Origin: an uncultured Bacteroidota bacterium | Lineage (GTDB): Bacteria; Bacteroidota; Bacteroidia; Chitinophagales; Chitinophagaceae | Length of the DNA: 22,381 bases | Reading direction: 5' to 3' | NCBI GenBank assembly: GCA_903847655.1 | Contig: CAINEG010000125.1 | Location: 1-22,381 of the forward strand | Shown: positions 16,181 through 22,381 of the stretch, in pieces | How the letters are laid out: the number at the start of each line of letters is the position of its first letter | Position numbering within the stretch: position 1 is the first letter of the stretch | The notes under the pieces: generated by a model | Seen by the model: the letters and a program-made list of their open reading frames with translations, nothing else | Databases searched by the model: none | Told to the model about the DNA's origin: nothing | Made by a program: the position numbers and the translations under genes

Positions 16181-17356
16181 ATGACAAAGGTGTATTTAAA
16201 TAAAAAGATCAACCCTAGAATTGCCCTAGGCCACCCCTGGATTTACAACAACGAAGTAGACCGTATTGCCGGACCTATTGAACCGGGGGATATCGTGGAA
16301 GTGTACTTTTTTGATGGCCAATTGGCAGGTCGCGGTTACATCAATCCTAACTCTCAAATCATCATTCGTTTACTTACGCGTAAAAGAGAAGAAATTGACC
16401 CAGCTTTTTTTCATAAAAAAATTAAAGAAGCTTGGGCCTATCGTCAAAAATTAGGCTATGTTGAAAATTGCCGTTTAGTGTTTGGAGAAGCCGATGGTAT
16501 TCCTGCTTTAATCATTGATAAGTTCAACGATTATTTTGTGCTACAAACCTTATCCCTTGGTATTGAAAAATGGAAAGAGTCGATAGTTGCTGCCATTAAT
16601 GAAATATTTAAACCCAAGGGCATTTATGAAAGAAACGATGTACCTGTAAGAGAATTAGAAGGCATGGTGCAGCAGAAAGGATTTTTGTCTGACCCTTTTG
16701 CAACAGAAATTATTATTCAAGAAAATGATTTACAATTTTATGTAGATATTGAAAATGGGCAAAAGACTGGTTATTTTTTGGATCAACAAGACAATCGCAA
16801 AGCCATTAAAAATATTGTACAAGGGGCCGACGTATTAGGTGCGTTTACTTACACTGGTACTTTTGAAATTCATGCGGCGCATTATGGCGCAAAATCAGTA
16901 TTGGGCATAGATATTTCAGAAGGAGCGGTAGCACAAGCGAATAAAAATGCAGCATTGAATAAATTAGAACATATCGTGAAGTTCGAAGCCATGAATGCAT
17001 TTGATGTATTGAAAAAATGGGGCAAGGAAGGCAGAAAATATGATGTAGTGATGTTGGATCCACCTGCATTTACCAAAAGTAGAAACAATATAGACAAGGC
17101 AGTCACTGGTTACAAAGAAATTAATTTAAGGGGCATGCAGATGCTTCGTAATGGTGGCTTTTTGGTCACATCAAGTTGCACCAACTTAGTGAGTCCTGAA
17201 TTATTTTTAGAGACCATTCAAATGGCTGCATGGGATGCTAAGAAAAGAATTCGTCAAGTGACCTATCAAACACAATCTAGTGACCACCCTATTATTTGGG
17301 GGATGGAAAATACCCACTACTTAAAGTTTTTGATTGTAGAAGTTTGCGATCGTTAG
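16181..17356 (+). CDS. 23S rRNA (cytosine-C5) methyltransferase, RlmI-like
   Basis: The 391-residue protein has the RlmI/YccW layout. An N-terminal PUA domain (about 1-75, LNKKINPRIALGHPWIYNNE) is followed by a linking domain and a Rossmann methyltransferase domain. Key segments are ENGQKTGYFLDQQDNR (191-206), motif I VLGAFTYTGTFEIHAA (218-233), LGIDISEGAV, the catalytic-loop DPPAF (293-297) and TSSCTNLV with the likely catalytic C333. E. coli RlmI makes m5C1962 in 23S rRNA; the same target is likely but not proven here. Motif I has Thr where homologues often have a second Gly (YTGGF to YTGTF). It diverges from grpE and faces the hairpin array at its 3' end. Confidence 0.88.
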   Translation: MTKVYLNKKINPRIALGHPWIYNNEVDRIAGPIEPGDIVEVYFFDGQLAGRGYINPNSQIIIRLLTRKREEIDPAFFHKKIKEAWAYRQKLGYVENCRLVFGEADGIPALIIDKFNDYFVLQTLSLGIEKWKESIVAAINEIFKPKGIYERNDVPVRELEGMVQQKGFLSDPFATEIIIQENDLQFYVDIENGQKTGYFLDQQDNRKAIKNIVQGADVLGAFTYTGTFEIHAAHYGAKSVLGIDISEGAVAQANKNAALNKLEHIVKFEAMNAFDVLKKWGKEGRKYDVVMLDPPAFTKSRNNIDKAVTGYKEINLRGMQMLRNGGFLVTSSCTNLVSPELFLETIQMAAWDAKKRIRQVTYQTQSSDHPIIWGMENTHYLKFLIVEVCDR

Positions 17357-17379
17357 AAATATTCTATAAAAATTAACAA

Positions 17380-17409
17380 AAAAGGGTCCCGATAAATCGG
17401 GACCCTTTT
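17380..17409. terminator. Bidirectional terminator-like hairpin, unit A
   Basis: A perfect inverted repeat, AAAAGGGTCCCGAT then ATCGGGACCCTTTT, with a very small loop. A-tract on the left and T-tract on the right let it work as an intrinsic terminator in both directions. It lies 24 bp after the RlmI-like gene. Confidence 0.8.
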
Positions 17410-17430
17410 AAAAATCATTAGAGGTCATAG

Positions 17431-17464
17431 TTGTTTGGGCTTATATTTTATAAAGCCCTAACAA
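17431..17464. repeat. Second hairpin of unit A
   Basis: TTGTT/AACAA and GGGC/GCCC arms enclose an AT-rich core TTATATTTTATAAA with one bulged A on the 3' side and a TTT loop. No T-tract follows, so it is not an ordinary terminator. The identical element recurs at 17604-17637. Confidence 0.7.
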
Positions 17465-17470
17465 TTACCA

Positions 17471-17500
17471 AAAAGCCCCGCGATTTATCGAGGGGCTTTT
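17471..17500. terminator. Bidirectional terminator-like hairpin, unit B
   Basis: AAAAGCCCC-G-CGAT pairs with ATCG-A-GGGGCTTTT, with one G/A mismatch and a two-base centre. It keeps the flanking A/T tracts and the GATTTATC centre of unit C but has different GC stem bases that still pair. Confidence 0.8.
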
Positions 17501-17520
17501 AAAATCATCAGACAGCGTAG

Positions 17521-17550
17521 TGTTAATTTTATATTTTATAAAAATTAACA
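17521..17550. repeat. Second hairpin of unit B
   Basis: TGTTAATTTTATA, a TTT loop and TATAAAAATTAACA form a stem with one bulged A on the 3' arm. This is the same core and the same bulge as in units A and C, but with AT pairs where those have GGGC/GCCC. Confidence 0.7.
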
Positions 17551-17582
17551 AAAAAGGGTCCCGATTTATCGGGACCCTTTTT
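17551..17582. terminator. Bidirectional terminator-like hairpin, unit C
   Basis: A perfect 15-bp inverted repeat: AAAAAGGGTCCCGAT, TT, ATCGGGACCCTTTTT. For minus-strand transcripts it comes after the peroxiredoxin gene, so it is the likely terminator of that gene as well. Confidence 0.8.
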
Positions 17583-17603
17583 AAAAATCATTAGAGGTCA
17601 TAG

Positions 17604-17637
17604 TTGTTTGGGCTTATATTTTATAAAGCCCTAACAA
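17604..17637. repeat. Second hairpin of unit C
   Basis: Identical in sequence to the 17431-17464 element. Read on the minus strand, it is the first structure after the peroxiredoxin stop. Confidence 0.7.
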
Positions 17638-17648
17638 CTAGCGACGCT

Positions 17649-18122
17649 TCAGTTCAATTTATTCAAAGTAGTTTGAATGGCTTCAAAATTTGGTAAGTCA
17701 CCTGGGGTGGCACAAATTTCTTCGTATTGCACCACACCTTCTTTGTCAATTACAAAGGCCGCACGCTTGCTCACACCTTGCATTTCAAAAGCAGGGAAAA
17801 CATCGTATTTAACACCATAAGCTGCAATGGCAGTTTTATTAAAATCGCTCAATAAAGGGAAGTTTAATTTTTGCTCCTCTTTGAATTTACCTAAAGTAAA
17901 TAAAGAATCTACAGAAATACCTAAGACTTGCGCATTGGCTGCATTGTAAGTCGCAATATTGTCTCTAATGCTACATAGTTCGGCTGTACATACACCTGTA
18001 AATGCCAAAGGGAAAAATAAAACCACTACATTTTGACCTTTGAAATCTGCCAAATTAGTTGCTTTTTTATCTGTATCAAAAAGCGTGAAAGCTGGGGCTG
18101 GGTGGCCTGTTAAATTGCTCAT
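17649..18122 (-). CDS. Peroxiredoxin (AhpC/TSA family, BCP/AhpE-like)
   Basis: A 157-residue thiol peroxidase that should reduce hydrogen peroxide and organic peroxides in the cytoplasm. The peroxidatic motif PxxxTxxC appears as PLAFTGVC, with C45 as the attacking cysteine. C50 stands five residues later, the spacing of the resolving cysteine in E. coli BCP, so an intramolecular disulfide cycle is possible. Other family features are the NLADFKGQNVVVLFFP strand, VLGISVDS, FPLLSDFNK and the RAAFVIDKEG strand. No signal peptide. It lies alone, with the hairpin array at its 3' end and a 75-bp AT-rich gap upstream. Confidence 0.9.
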   Translation of the reverse strand: MSNLTGHPAPAFTLFDTDKKATNLADFKGQNVVVLFFPLAFTGVCTAELCSIRDNIATYNAANAQVLGISVDSLFTLGKFKEEQKLNFPLLSDFNKTAIAAYGVKYDVFPAFEMQGVSKRAAFVIDKEGVVQYEEICATPGDLPNFEAIQTTLNKLN

Positions 18123-18197
18123 TTTATTTGTTTTATATTATTTATTTTAAAATTTAGTAGGTCAAAATTAAAAATGTTTCCCGACTAAAGCGTTTAT

Positions 18198-18539
18198 TTA
18201 GTGTTTATTTTGCTGAAGTTTTTCTCTTTTCGAAACCTCATTTGCAGAATCCATCAATTCTTTAAATTCAATAGGATGGCGCTCTAAATAACTGATAGTA
18301 TTGTAAAAGGCTACCCTATCTACTTTGTTTAAATCAAAAATCTGTTGATACATTTGAACATTTTTTTTGTTCAATTTCCAAGTGCTATCCAATAAAGAAA
18401 CCCTTGTAAAATACTCATCGGCTTGCATCAATTGCCAAACTACCAGTTTCATTTTATTGATGTCTACTAAGTTTTCTTTAGTTTTTGTAGGCTTACAACT
18501 TAAGAGGGCCAGTAAAAATATAAGTAGGGCATTTCTCAT
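18198..18539 (-). CDS. DUF4296 small lipoprotein
   Basis: A 113-residue protein with a lipoprotein signal: hydrophobic residues 4-13 and lipobox LLSC with C15 as the acylated residue. The mature part is helical and charged (VDINKMKLVVWQLMQADEYF, then a LNKVDRVAFYNTISYLERHP segment), the pattern of the Bacteroidota-restricted DUF4296 family, whose function is unknown. Its ATG overlaps the stop of the DUF4835 gene (ATGA, 18536-18539), so the two are translated together and may act together in the envelope. I recognise the family by pattern only. Confidence 0.7.
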   Translation of the reverse strand: MRNALLIFLLALLSCKPTKTKENLVDINKMKLVVWQLMQADEYFTRVSLLDSTWKLNKKNVQMYQQIFDLNKVDRVAFYNTISYLERHPIEFKELMDSANEVSKREKLQQNKH

Positions 18540-19459
18540 TCTAACTTTTCTTTATATTTATTCAAATTGGCAATATCAATGGCAGCCATCGTAGTCAACA
18601 ATTGTTTTTTCATGGCCTTGTCAGCTGGGGCAAATAGGCCGACAATTTCGGTATATTTTGCTTGCATTAAAATAGGCACTGCCATAGAAGTAGCGCTAGC
18701 CTCATGTATTTCTTGAAAGCTCATTAAAGCATTCAACAAAGCAGTTCTGGCAATTTCGGGCTTCTCAGACATCGCATCCAAACCATCACGATAATAATTG
18801 TAAATAACCCCATGTATTTTATCGTACCCTGCTTTAGTAAAATTATCTAGAAATATATACCTGTTTCTTCGTCCATCGTATGATTTCCAACCAACAATGC
18901 CCGAGCCTTCGGGTGCATTGTTTACGATGTTAAGCGCCTTTTCAAAATAAGGCACCCCTGCTTTTAAAGCAAAAGAATCGTAGTCAAGTCCTAAGATCAC
19001 ATAAATATAATAAGCCAGGGTTGCAGTTAAATTGGCTTCTAATGGATTCGACCCTTGTACCCTGTTTTCATTGAATTCAATAGGCTGAGCCAATTGATAC
19101 TTAAATGTAAAATTAGCATCTTGCATATTCAATAAAGTAGAAGAATACGCGGCATTGTATACAGGCCTATTAGATACCACACTCAGTTTGGCATCAAAAA
19201 CACCAGGTGATACAACGGATTCAATAGTAATAAAAAAATTACAGTCTATTTTTTCTTCTGCAGCAAAAATATCTGAAGACCACTTTCTTTGATTGATAAA
19301 ATCTTTGAGTTGCGTTTGCAATTCAGGAAACAATTTGGCATCTACTTGATTGTCTACCTTATTGGATTGGATGGTAATAGTAGCAGCTAATTCTTGCGCA
19401 GGCAAAGAAGTATCAATGAATAAGCCTATAAAAAATATATAAACGAATTTTTTCAACAT
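18536..19459 (-). CDS. DUF4835 family exported protein
   Basis: A Bacteroidota-restricted family of unknown function, usually found beside bamD/rpoZ/coaBC. A signal peptide occupies about residues 1-21 (MLKKFVYIFF... ending SLPAQ). The opening of the mature part (TITIQSNKVDNQ, then LQTQLKDFINQRKWSSD) and the later ANLTATLAYYIYVILGLDYDSF segment are typical of the family. The frame runs up to 19489, but its first ten residues lie over the T-tract of the upstream terminator (19488-19524); the ATG at 19459 puts the signal peptide at the N-terminus and gives 307 residues. It is probably periplasmic or at the outer membrane. It is translationally coupled to the DUF4296 gene. Confidence 0.82.
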   Translation of the reverse strand: MLKKFVYIFFIGLFIDTSLPAQELAATITIQSNKVDNQVDAKLFPELQTQLKDFINQRKWSSDIFAAEEKIDCNFFITIESVVSPGVFDAKLSVVSNRPVYNAAYSSTLLNMQDANFTFKYQLAQPIEFNENRVQGSNPLEANLTATLAYYIYVILGLDYDSFALKAGVPYFEKALNIVNNAPEGSGIVGWKSYDGRRNRYIFLDNFTKAGYDKIHGVIYNYYRDGLDAMSEKPEIARTALLNALMSFQEIHEASATSMAVPILMQAKYTEIVGLFAPADKAMKKQLLTTMAAIDIANLNKYKEKLE

Positions 19460-19487
19460 CTTCTTTACTATTAATGCACTAAAATAC

Positions 19488-19524
19488 AAAACGTCCCGAT
19501 GGAAAATTCATTTCGGGACGTTTT
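19488..19524 (-). terminator. Intrinsic terminator after the omega subunit gene
   Basis: AAAACGTCCCGA pairs with TCGGGACGTTTT around a 13-base loop, followed on the minus strand by TTTTGTATTTT. It lies 20 bp after the omega gene stop. Its TCCCGA/TCGGGA core matches hairpins A and C of the 17.4-kb array. Confidence 0.75.
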
Positions 19525-19544
19525 TATACTTCGTTTTTTAAAAA

Positions 19545-19889
19545 TTAACGGAATAAATCTGTTTCCTCATTTTTACGATAATAAATCTTGTCGTCAATAA
19601 ATTCAGCCGTGGCCAAAATAGCTGGATTAGGCATACGCTCATAAGCTTTAGAGATTTCAATTTGCTCTTTGTTCTCATGAATTTCCTCTAAGCTATCTGT
19701 ATGGCTTGCAAATTCTTCTAATTTAGAATGCAATTCCTCTCTTACAGATATATTGATTTGATTGGCTCTTTTAGAAATAATAGAAATTGATTCGTACAAA
19801 TTTCCAGTTTTATCTTTCAAAGATTTCAAATTCTTTGTTTCAACAACAGAAGGGGTGTTGGCGCCCATGTTTCTTCTTAGTTTACTCAT
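19545..19889 (-). CDS. rpoZ: DNA-directed RNA polymerase omega subunit (Bacteroidota Rpb6-like type)
   Basis: Omega helps fold and hold the beta-prime subunit of RNA polymerase. The 114-residue protein matches the Bacteroidota form: the TGNLYESISIISKRANQI core (with the conserved Lys-Arg-Ala-Asn of omega/Rpb6), then SVREELHSKLEEFASHTDSL, EQIEISKAYERMPNPAILA and the IDDKIYYRKNEE tail. Its start overlaps the bamD stop by 4 bp (19886-19889), indicating coupling. Classical E. coli omega is shorter and poorly similar, so automated annotation may call this protein hypothetical. An intrinsic terminator follows. Confidence 0.88.
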   Translation of the reverse strand: MSKLRRNMGANTPSVVETKNLKSLKDKTGNLYESISIISKRANQINISVREELHSKLEEFASHTDSLEEIHENKEQIEISKAYERMPNPAILATAEFIDDKIYYRKNEETDLFR

Positions 19890-20680
19890 TTTAATTTATT
19901 TAAATAATTATCAGTTTGTGTCTTTATTTTTTTAGCTTCTGCCAATAAGGGGCTTTCGCTGTATCTATCTACAAAATCATTATACTCCAAAATCACTTTT
20001 GCGAATCGTTCCTTTTGTTTGTCTACAAAACTATTTTCTGCAAACATATAATACGCTTTCAAGGTCAATAATTTATATTGATCTGATTTTTTTGAATCAG
20101 GATAACCATCGGACAACAAACCATATGAAATGGCTGAGGCGCGGTACAAAGCAAGATTATAATACAAGGAAGCCGTATTAAAGTCCTTCATCTCTAATTT
20201 AGCGTGACAAGCCTCAATCACCTCCGTAGCCTCTTTTACTTTGGTACTGGTAGGATGTCCATCAATGAATGCTTGCATCAATTGAATGGTTCTATTGGTG
20301 GTGGTTTGATCTAATTCTGCTTTAGGAGAACGTTTGTAATACGTATAAGCACGCATGTATTCAACGTCTTCCGTTTTAGGACTATTAGGAAAATACTCAA
20401 CGAAGGTTTTAAATAAATTTTCTGCGTTTTGATAATCCTTATCATAATAATAAGAATTCGCAAATTGTAAATACAACTCTTCGTATCTAGGAGTTCCTTT
20501 AACAAATGGCATGACCGATTCAAAGAGCTGTTGTGCGTTACTGTATTTTTTTTCTTGATAATACTTTTCGGCCATCTTTACCTTAAAGTCCGTATCCTTA
20601 TTCTTTAAAATTTGTTGAAATTTTGAAGTACAGGATCCAAAGGTCAAAATAAGACAAAAAGCAACTAATATTCTATTCAT
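19886..20680 (-). CDS. bamD: Outer membrane protein assembly factor BamD
   Basis: BamD is the essential lipoprotein partner of BamA in inserting beta-barrel proteins into the outer membrane. The 264-residue reading has a lipoprotein signal with lipobox TFGSC (C17). TPR-type repeats follow from about residue 35, for example KVKMAEKYYQEKKYSNAQQL, LYLQFANSYYYDKDYQNAEN and SLYYNLALYRASAISYGLL. The Bacteroidota feature of tyrosine-rich TPR helices is evident. The frame starts at 20692, but the -7 promoter element overlaps that ATG, so the ATG at 20680, directly before the signal peptide, is preferred. The gene leads into rpoZ with a 4-bp overlap. Confidence 0.9.
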   Translation of the reverse strand: MNRILVAFCLILTFGSCTSKFQQILKNKDTDFKVKMAEKYYQEKKYSNAQQLFESVMPFVKGTPRYEELYLQFANSYYYDKDYQNAENLFKTFVEYFPNSPKTEDVEYMRAYTYYKRSPKAELDQTTTNRTIQLMQAFIDGHPTSTKVKEATEVIEACHAKLEMKDFNTASLYYNLALYRASAISYGLLSDGYPDSKKSDQYKLLTLKAYYMFAENSFVDKQKERFAKVILEYNDFVDRYSESPLLAEAKKIKTQTDNYLNKLK

Positions 20681-20689
20681 ACAGGGAGG

Positions 20690-20697
20690 CAAAATTA
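20690..20697 (-). promoter_or_regulatory. Perfect TAnnTTTG -7 element before bamD
   Basis: The minus strand reads TAATTTTG, matching all six fixed positions and ending 9 bp before the ATG at 20680. It overlaps the longer possible start (20692), which would therefore lie at or outside the transcript's 5' end. Confidence 0.55.
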
Positions 20698-20830
20698 ACT
20701 AATATTCAGCAATTTAGAACTAAAAAGGTTCCCAATGAAACCCCCTTCGTTAAGAAATAGCAAAAAATTTCCTTTTCTTGACCGTTTTTGAACTTCCCCC
20801 TTTTAAAATTGGAAAGCCCTAGTTATAAAA

Positions 20831-20860
20831 TTGGTCTCTTTACTTGCGTAAAGAGACCAA
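20831..20860 (-). terminator. Intrinsic terminator of rpsA
   Basis: A perfect 13-bp stem, TTGGTCTCTTTAC with GTAAAGAGACCAA, closed on the minus strand by a GCAA (GNRA-type) tetraloop and followed by TTTT. It starts 33 bp after the rpsA stop codon. Confidence 0.85.
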
Positions 20861-20893
20861 CTTAAATGTATTAGAACGAAGTTAACCCTAGGA

Positions 20894-22381
20894 TTAACCA
20901 GCGTTATTCTCGTCCATTTTAGCTTTGATTTCAGCTAAAGCACCTAAATCACCCAAGGTAGATTTCTCTACTTTAGCTTGAATGGTTTTTACTGCTTTTT
21001 TAGTCTTTTCTGTTTCGACTTTAGCTTCTTTCTTCGCTACTTCTTTTTCTTCTGTGATGGCTTGCTCCCAAATTCTAGCATGGCTTACTACAATACGCTT
21101 TTCATTGCGATCAAATTCGATCACCATAAACTTCGCTGTTTCTTCTGCTTGAACTTGCTTACCGTCTTCTTTCGCTAAATGACGATTAGGTGCAAATCCT
21201 TCTAAGCCATGTGGCAATTGTACAATAGCTCCTTTGTCGTCTTTACGAACAATGGTACCATCATGAATAGATCCGATGGCAAAAGTTTGCTCTAAAGCAT
21301 TCCAAGGGTCTTCTTCTAATTGCTTATGGCCTAATTGTAATTTTCTATTTTCTTTATCGATGTTCAAAATTTTGATATCGATAGATTCACCCACTTTAAC
21401 ATACTCAGAAGGGTGATTGAAACGCTTCAACCAACTTAAATCGCTGATGTGAATCATTCCACCAATGCCTGATTCTAATTCAATAAACACACCGTAAGGA
21501 GTGATATTTTTTACAAGCCCTTTGTGTTTGCTATTTTCTGGGAATTTGTTATCGATAGAACTCCAAGGATCTTGAGACATTTGTTTAATACTCAAGCTCA
21601 TCTTACGTGCATCTTTATCTAAGGTTACCACTTTCGCTTCATGCTCATCTCCTAATTTGAAGAATTCTTTTGCATTGATAGGAGTGTTTGCCCAAGTAAT
21701 TTCAGATACGTGTACAAGACCTTCAACACCTGGTTGAATTTCTAAGAAAGCACCGTAGTCTTCAATGTTTACTACTTTACCTTTTACAACACTACCTTCT
21801 AATAATACTTGTGGTAATACATCCCAAGGGTGTGGCGTTAATTGTTTTAAACCTAAGCTGATACGTTTTTTGTCATCATCAAAGTCTAATACAACCACTT
21901 GAATTTTTTGATCTAATTTAACCACCTCACTTGGGTGAGAGATTCTACCCCAAGAAATATCCGTGATATATAATAAACCATCTAATCCACCTAAGTCCAT
22001 GAAAGCACCGAAGTCAGTGATGTTTTTCACCACACCTTCTAATACTTGACCTTTCTCTAATTTGCTCATGATCTCTGCACGTTGTGCTTCGATATCGCTT
22101 TCGATTAAGGCTTTATGAGATACAACGGCATTCTTAATTGTTTCGTTAATCTTAACAACTTTAAACTCCATTGTCTTTCCTACGAATTGATCATAATCTG
22201 TAACGGGCTTCACATCAATTTGAGAACCTGGTAAGAAAGTTTCCATACCAAATACATCATCGATTAAACCACCTTGTGTTTTGCTAGTAACTACACCGGT
22301 AACTACTTCACCAGTCTTATGTTCTTCCATAATTCTTTCCCAAGCACGGTAAATACGAGCAGACTTACGGCTTAAGTGAAG
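20894..22381 (-). CDS. rpsA: 30S ribosomal protein S1 (5' end beyond the window)
   Basis: S1 binds mRNA on the 30S subunit. The frame has a Met at 22330, but it continues without interruption to the window edge, with family-like sequence in between (SRKSARIYRAWERI), so that Met is internal and the gene is partial. Counting from it, five full S1 (OB-fold) domains are visible at about 6-73, 93-163, 178-249, 266-336 and 352-418; the end of an earlier one lies at the edge. Repeated marks are GVVKNITDFGAFMDLGG, GLLYITDISW and the basic KRISLGLKQL strand. A Lys/Glu-rich tail of about 50 residues ends the protein. A strong terminator follows. Confidence 0.96.
   Translation of the reverse strand, partial: LHLSRKSARIYRAWERIMEEHKTGEVVTGVVTSKTQGGLIDDVFGMETFLPGSQIDVKPVTDYDQFVGKTMEFKVVKINETIKNAVVSHKALIESDIEAQRAEIMSKLEKGQVLEGVVKNITDFGAFMDLGGLDGLLYITDISWGRISHPSEVVKLDQKIQVVVLDFDDDKKRISLGLKQLTPHPWDVLPQVLLEGSVVKGKVVNIEDYGAFLEIQPGVEGLVHVSEITWANTPINAKEFFKLGDEHEAKVVTLDKDARKMSLSIKQMSQDPWSSIDNKFPENSKHKGLVKNITPYGVFIELESGIGGMIHISDLSWLKRFNHPSEYVKVGESIDIKILNIDKENRKLQLGHKQLEEDPWNALEQTFAIGSIHDGTIVRKDDKGAIVQLPHGLEGFAPNRHLAKEDGKQVQAEETAKFMVIEFDRNEKRIVVSHARIWEQAITEEKEVAKKEAKVETEKTKKAVKTIQAKVEKSTLGDLGALAEIKAKMDENNAG

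Larger units (their letters stand above)
17359..17467. repeat. Direct repeat copy 1 of the intergenic hairpin array
   Basis: This 109-bp segment recurs at 17531-17640 with a few substitutions and one extra T. It contains a GC-rich terminator-like hairpin (17380-17409), the spacer AATCATTAGAGGTCATAG, and a second hairpin around TTATATTTTATAAA (17431-17464). It begins just after the RlmI-like stop codon. Confidence 0.9.
17531..17640. repeat. Direct repeat copy 2 of the intergenic hairpin array
   Basis: This is a near-identical copy of 17359-17467. It differs by C to T near the left end, AA to TT in the hairpin centre, one extra T in the T-tract, and T to C near the right end. It ends 8 bp before the peroxiredoxin stop codon. 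Confidence 0.9.

Noticed and set aside
17454..17530. GCCCTAAC ... GTTAATTT spacing reminiscent of an integron attC site
   Set aside because: The two outer boxes are only partly complementary, the units follow one another with no cassette ORF between them, and no integrase is in the window.
17357..17648. CRISPR array
   Set aside because: There are only two near-identical copies of about 109 bp with a diverged unit between them, no short regular repeats with unique spacers, and no cas genes.
18184..18202. ACTAAA/TTTAGT hairpin at the end of the DUF4296 gene
   Set aside because: Only six AT-rich pairs and no clear T-tract; too weak to call a terminator.
20734..20790. 18-codon plus-strand frame beginning ATG AAA CCC CCT
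   Set aside because: Very short, no promoter or ribosome-binding evidence, and on the strand opposite the flanking genes.
20978..21178. Plus-strand open frame opposite rpsA
   Set aside because: A shadow of the lysine-rich rpsA tail, giving a Phe-rich product; the rpsA reading is certain.

Overview
The window reads as a low-GC chromosomal segment from a member of the Bacteroidota, probably close to Chitinophagaceae. This rests on several markers: the Bacteroidota-type RNA polymerase omega/Rpb6-like subunit, the lineage-restricted families DUF4835 and DUF4296, a BamD lipoprotein, a PurS-type purine subunit, A-rich translation starts without Shine-Dalgarno sequences, and TAnnTTTG-like -7 promoter elements close to start codons. 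It is mostly housekeeping DNA. I see no phage, insertion sequence, CRISPR array, rRNA or tRNA.

Layout. (1) 1-5891, minus strand: a gene cluster read in the order recG, pepP, pssA, purS, rsmI, then a membrane protein that looks like the N-terminal half of an AraC-type regulator. That last frame stops just after a run of nine T. (2) 5972-9739, plus strand: trpS, a deoxynucleoside kinase, a GlcD-like FAD oxidase and a small outer-membrane protein. The last of these converges on and overlaps (3) a LOG-family nucleotide hydrolase at 9714-10259, minus. (4) 10349-14366, plus: a sodium:solute symporter, an O-methyltransferase, a glucosaminidase/LysM wall hydrolase and hpt. This converges on (5) grpE-dnaJ (14369-16066, minus). 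(6) 16181-17356, plus: an RlmI-like rRNA methyltransferase, diverging from grpE. (7) 17357-17648: a compact array of hairpins built from three related units between two convergent genes. (8) 17649-22381, minus: rpsA (cut by the window edge), bamD, omega, DUF4835, DUF4296 and a peroxiredoxin.

How the genes work together: most encode translation (trpS, rpsA, rsmI, rlmI-like), nucleotide metabolism (purS, hpt, deoxynucleoside kinase, LOG protein), envelope building (pssA, bamD, the wall hydrolase, the outer-membrane protein), proteostasis (grpE, dnaJ, pepP), repair (recG) and peroxide defence.

The least ordinary part is the 17.36-17.64 kb intergenic array. Two near-identical copies of about 109 bp flank a diverged third unit of the same architecture. 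The stems differ in sequence but keep their pairing, which suggests selection on RNA or DNA structure. The second is the apparent poly-T frameshift at the left edge. No intergenic stretch exceeds 300 bp.
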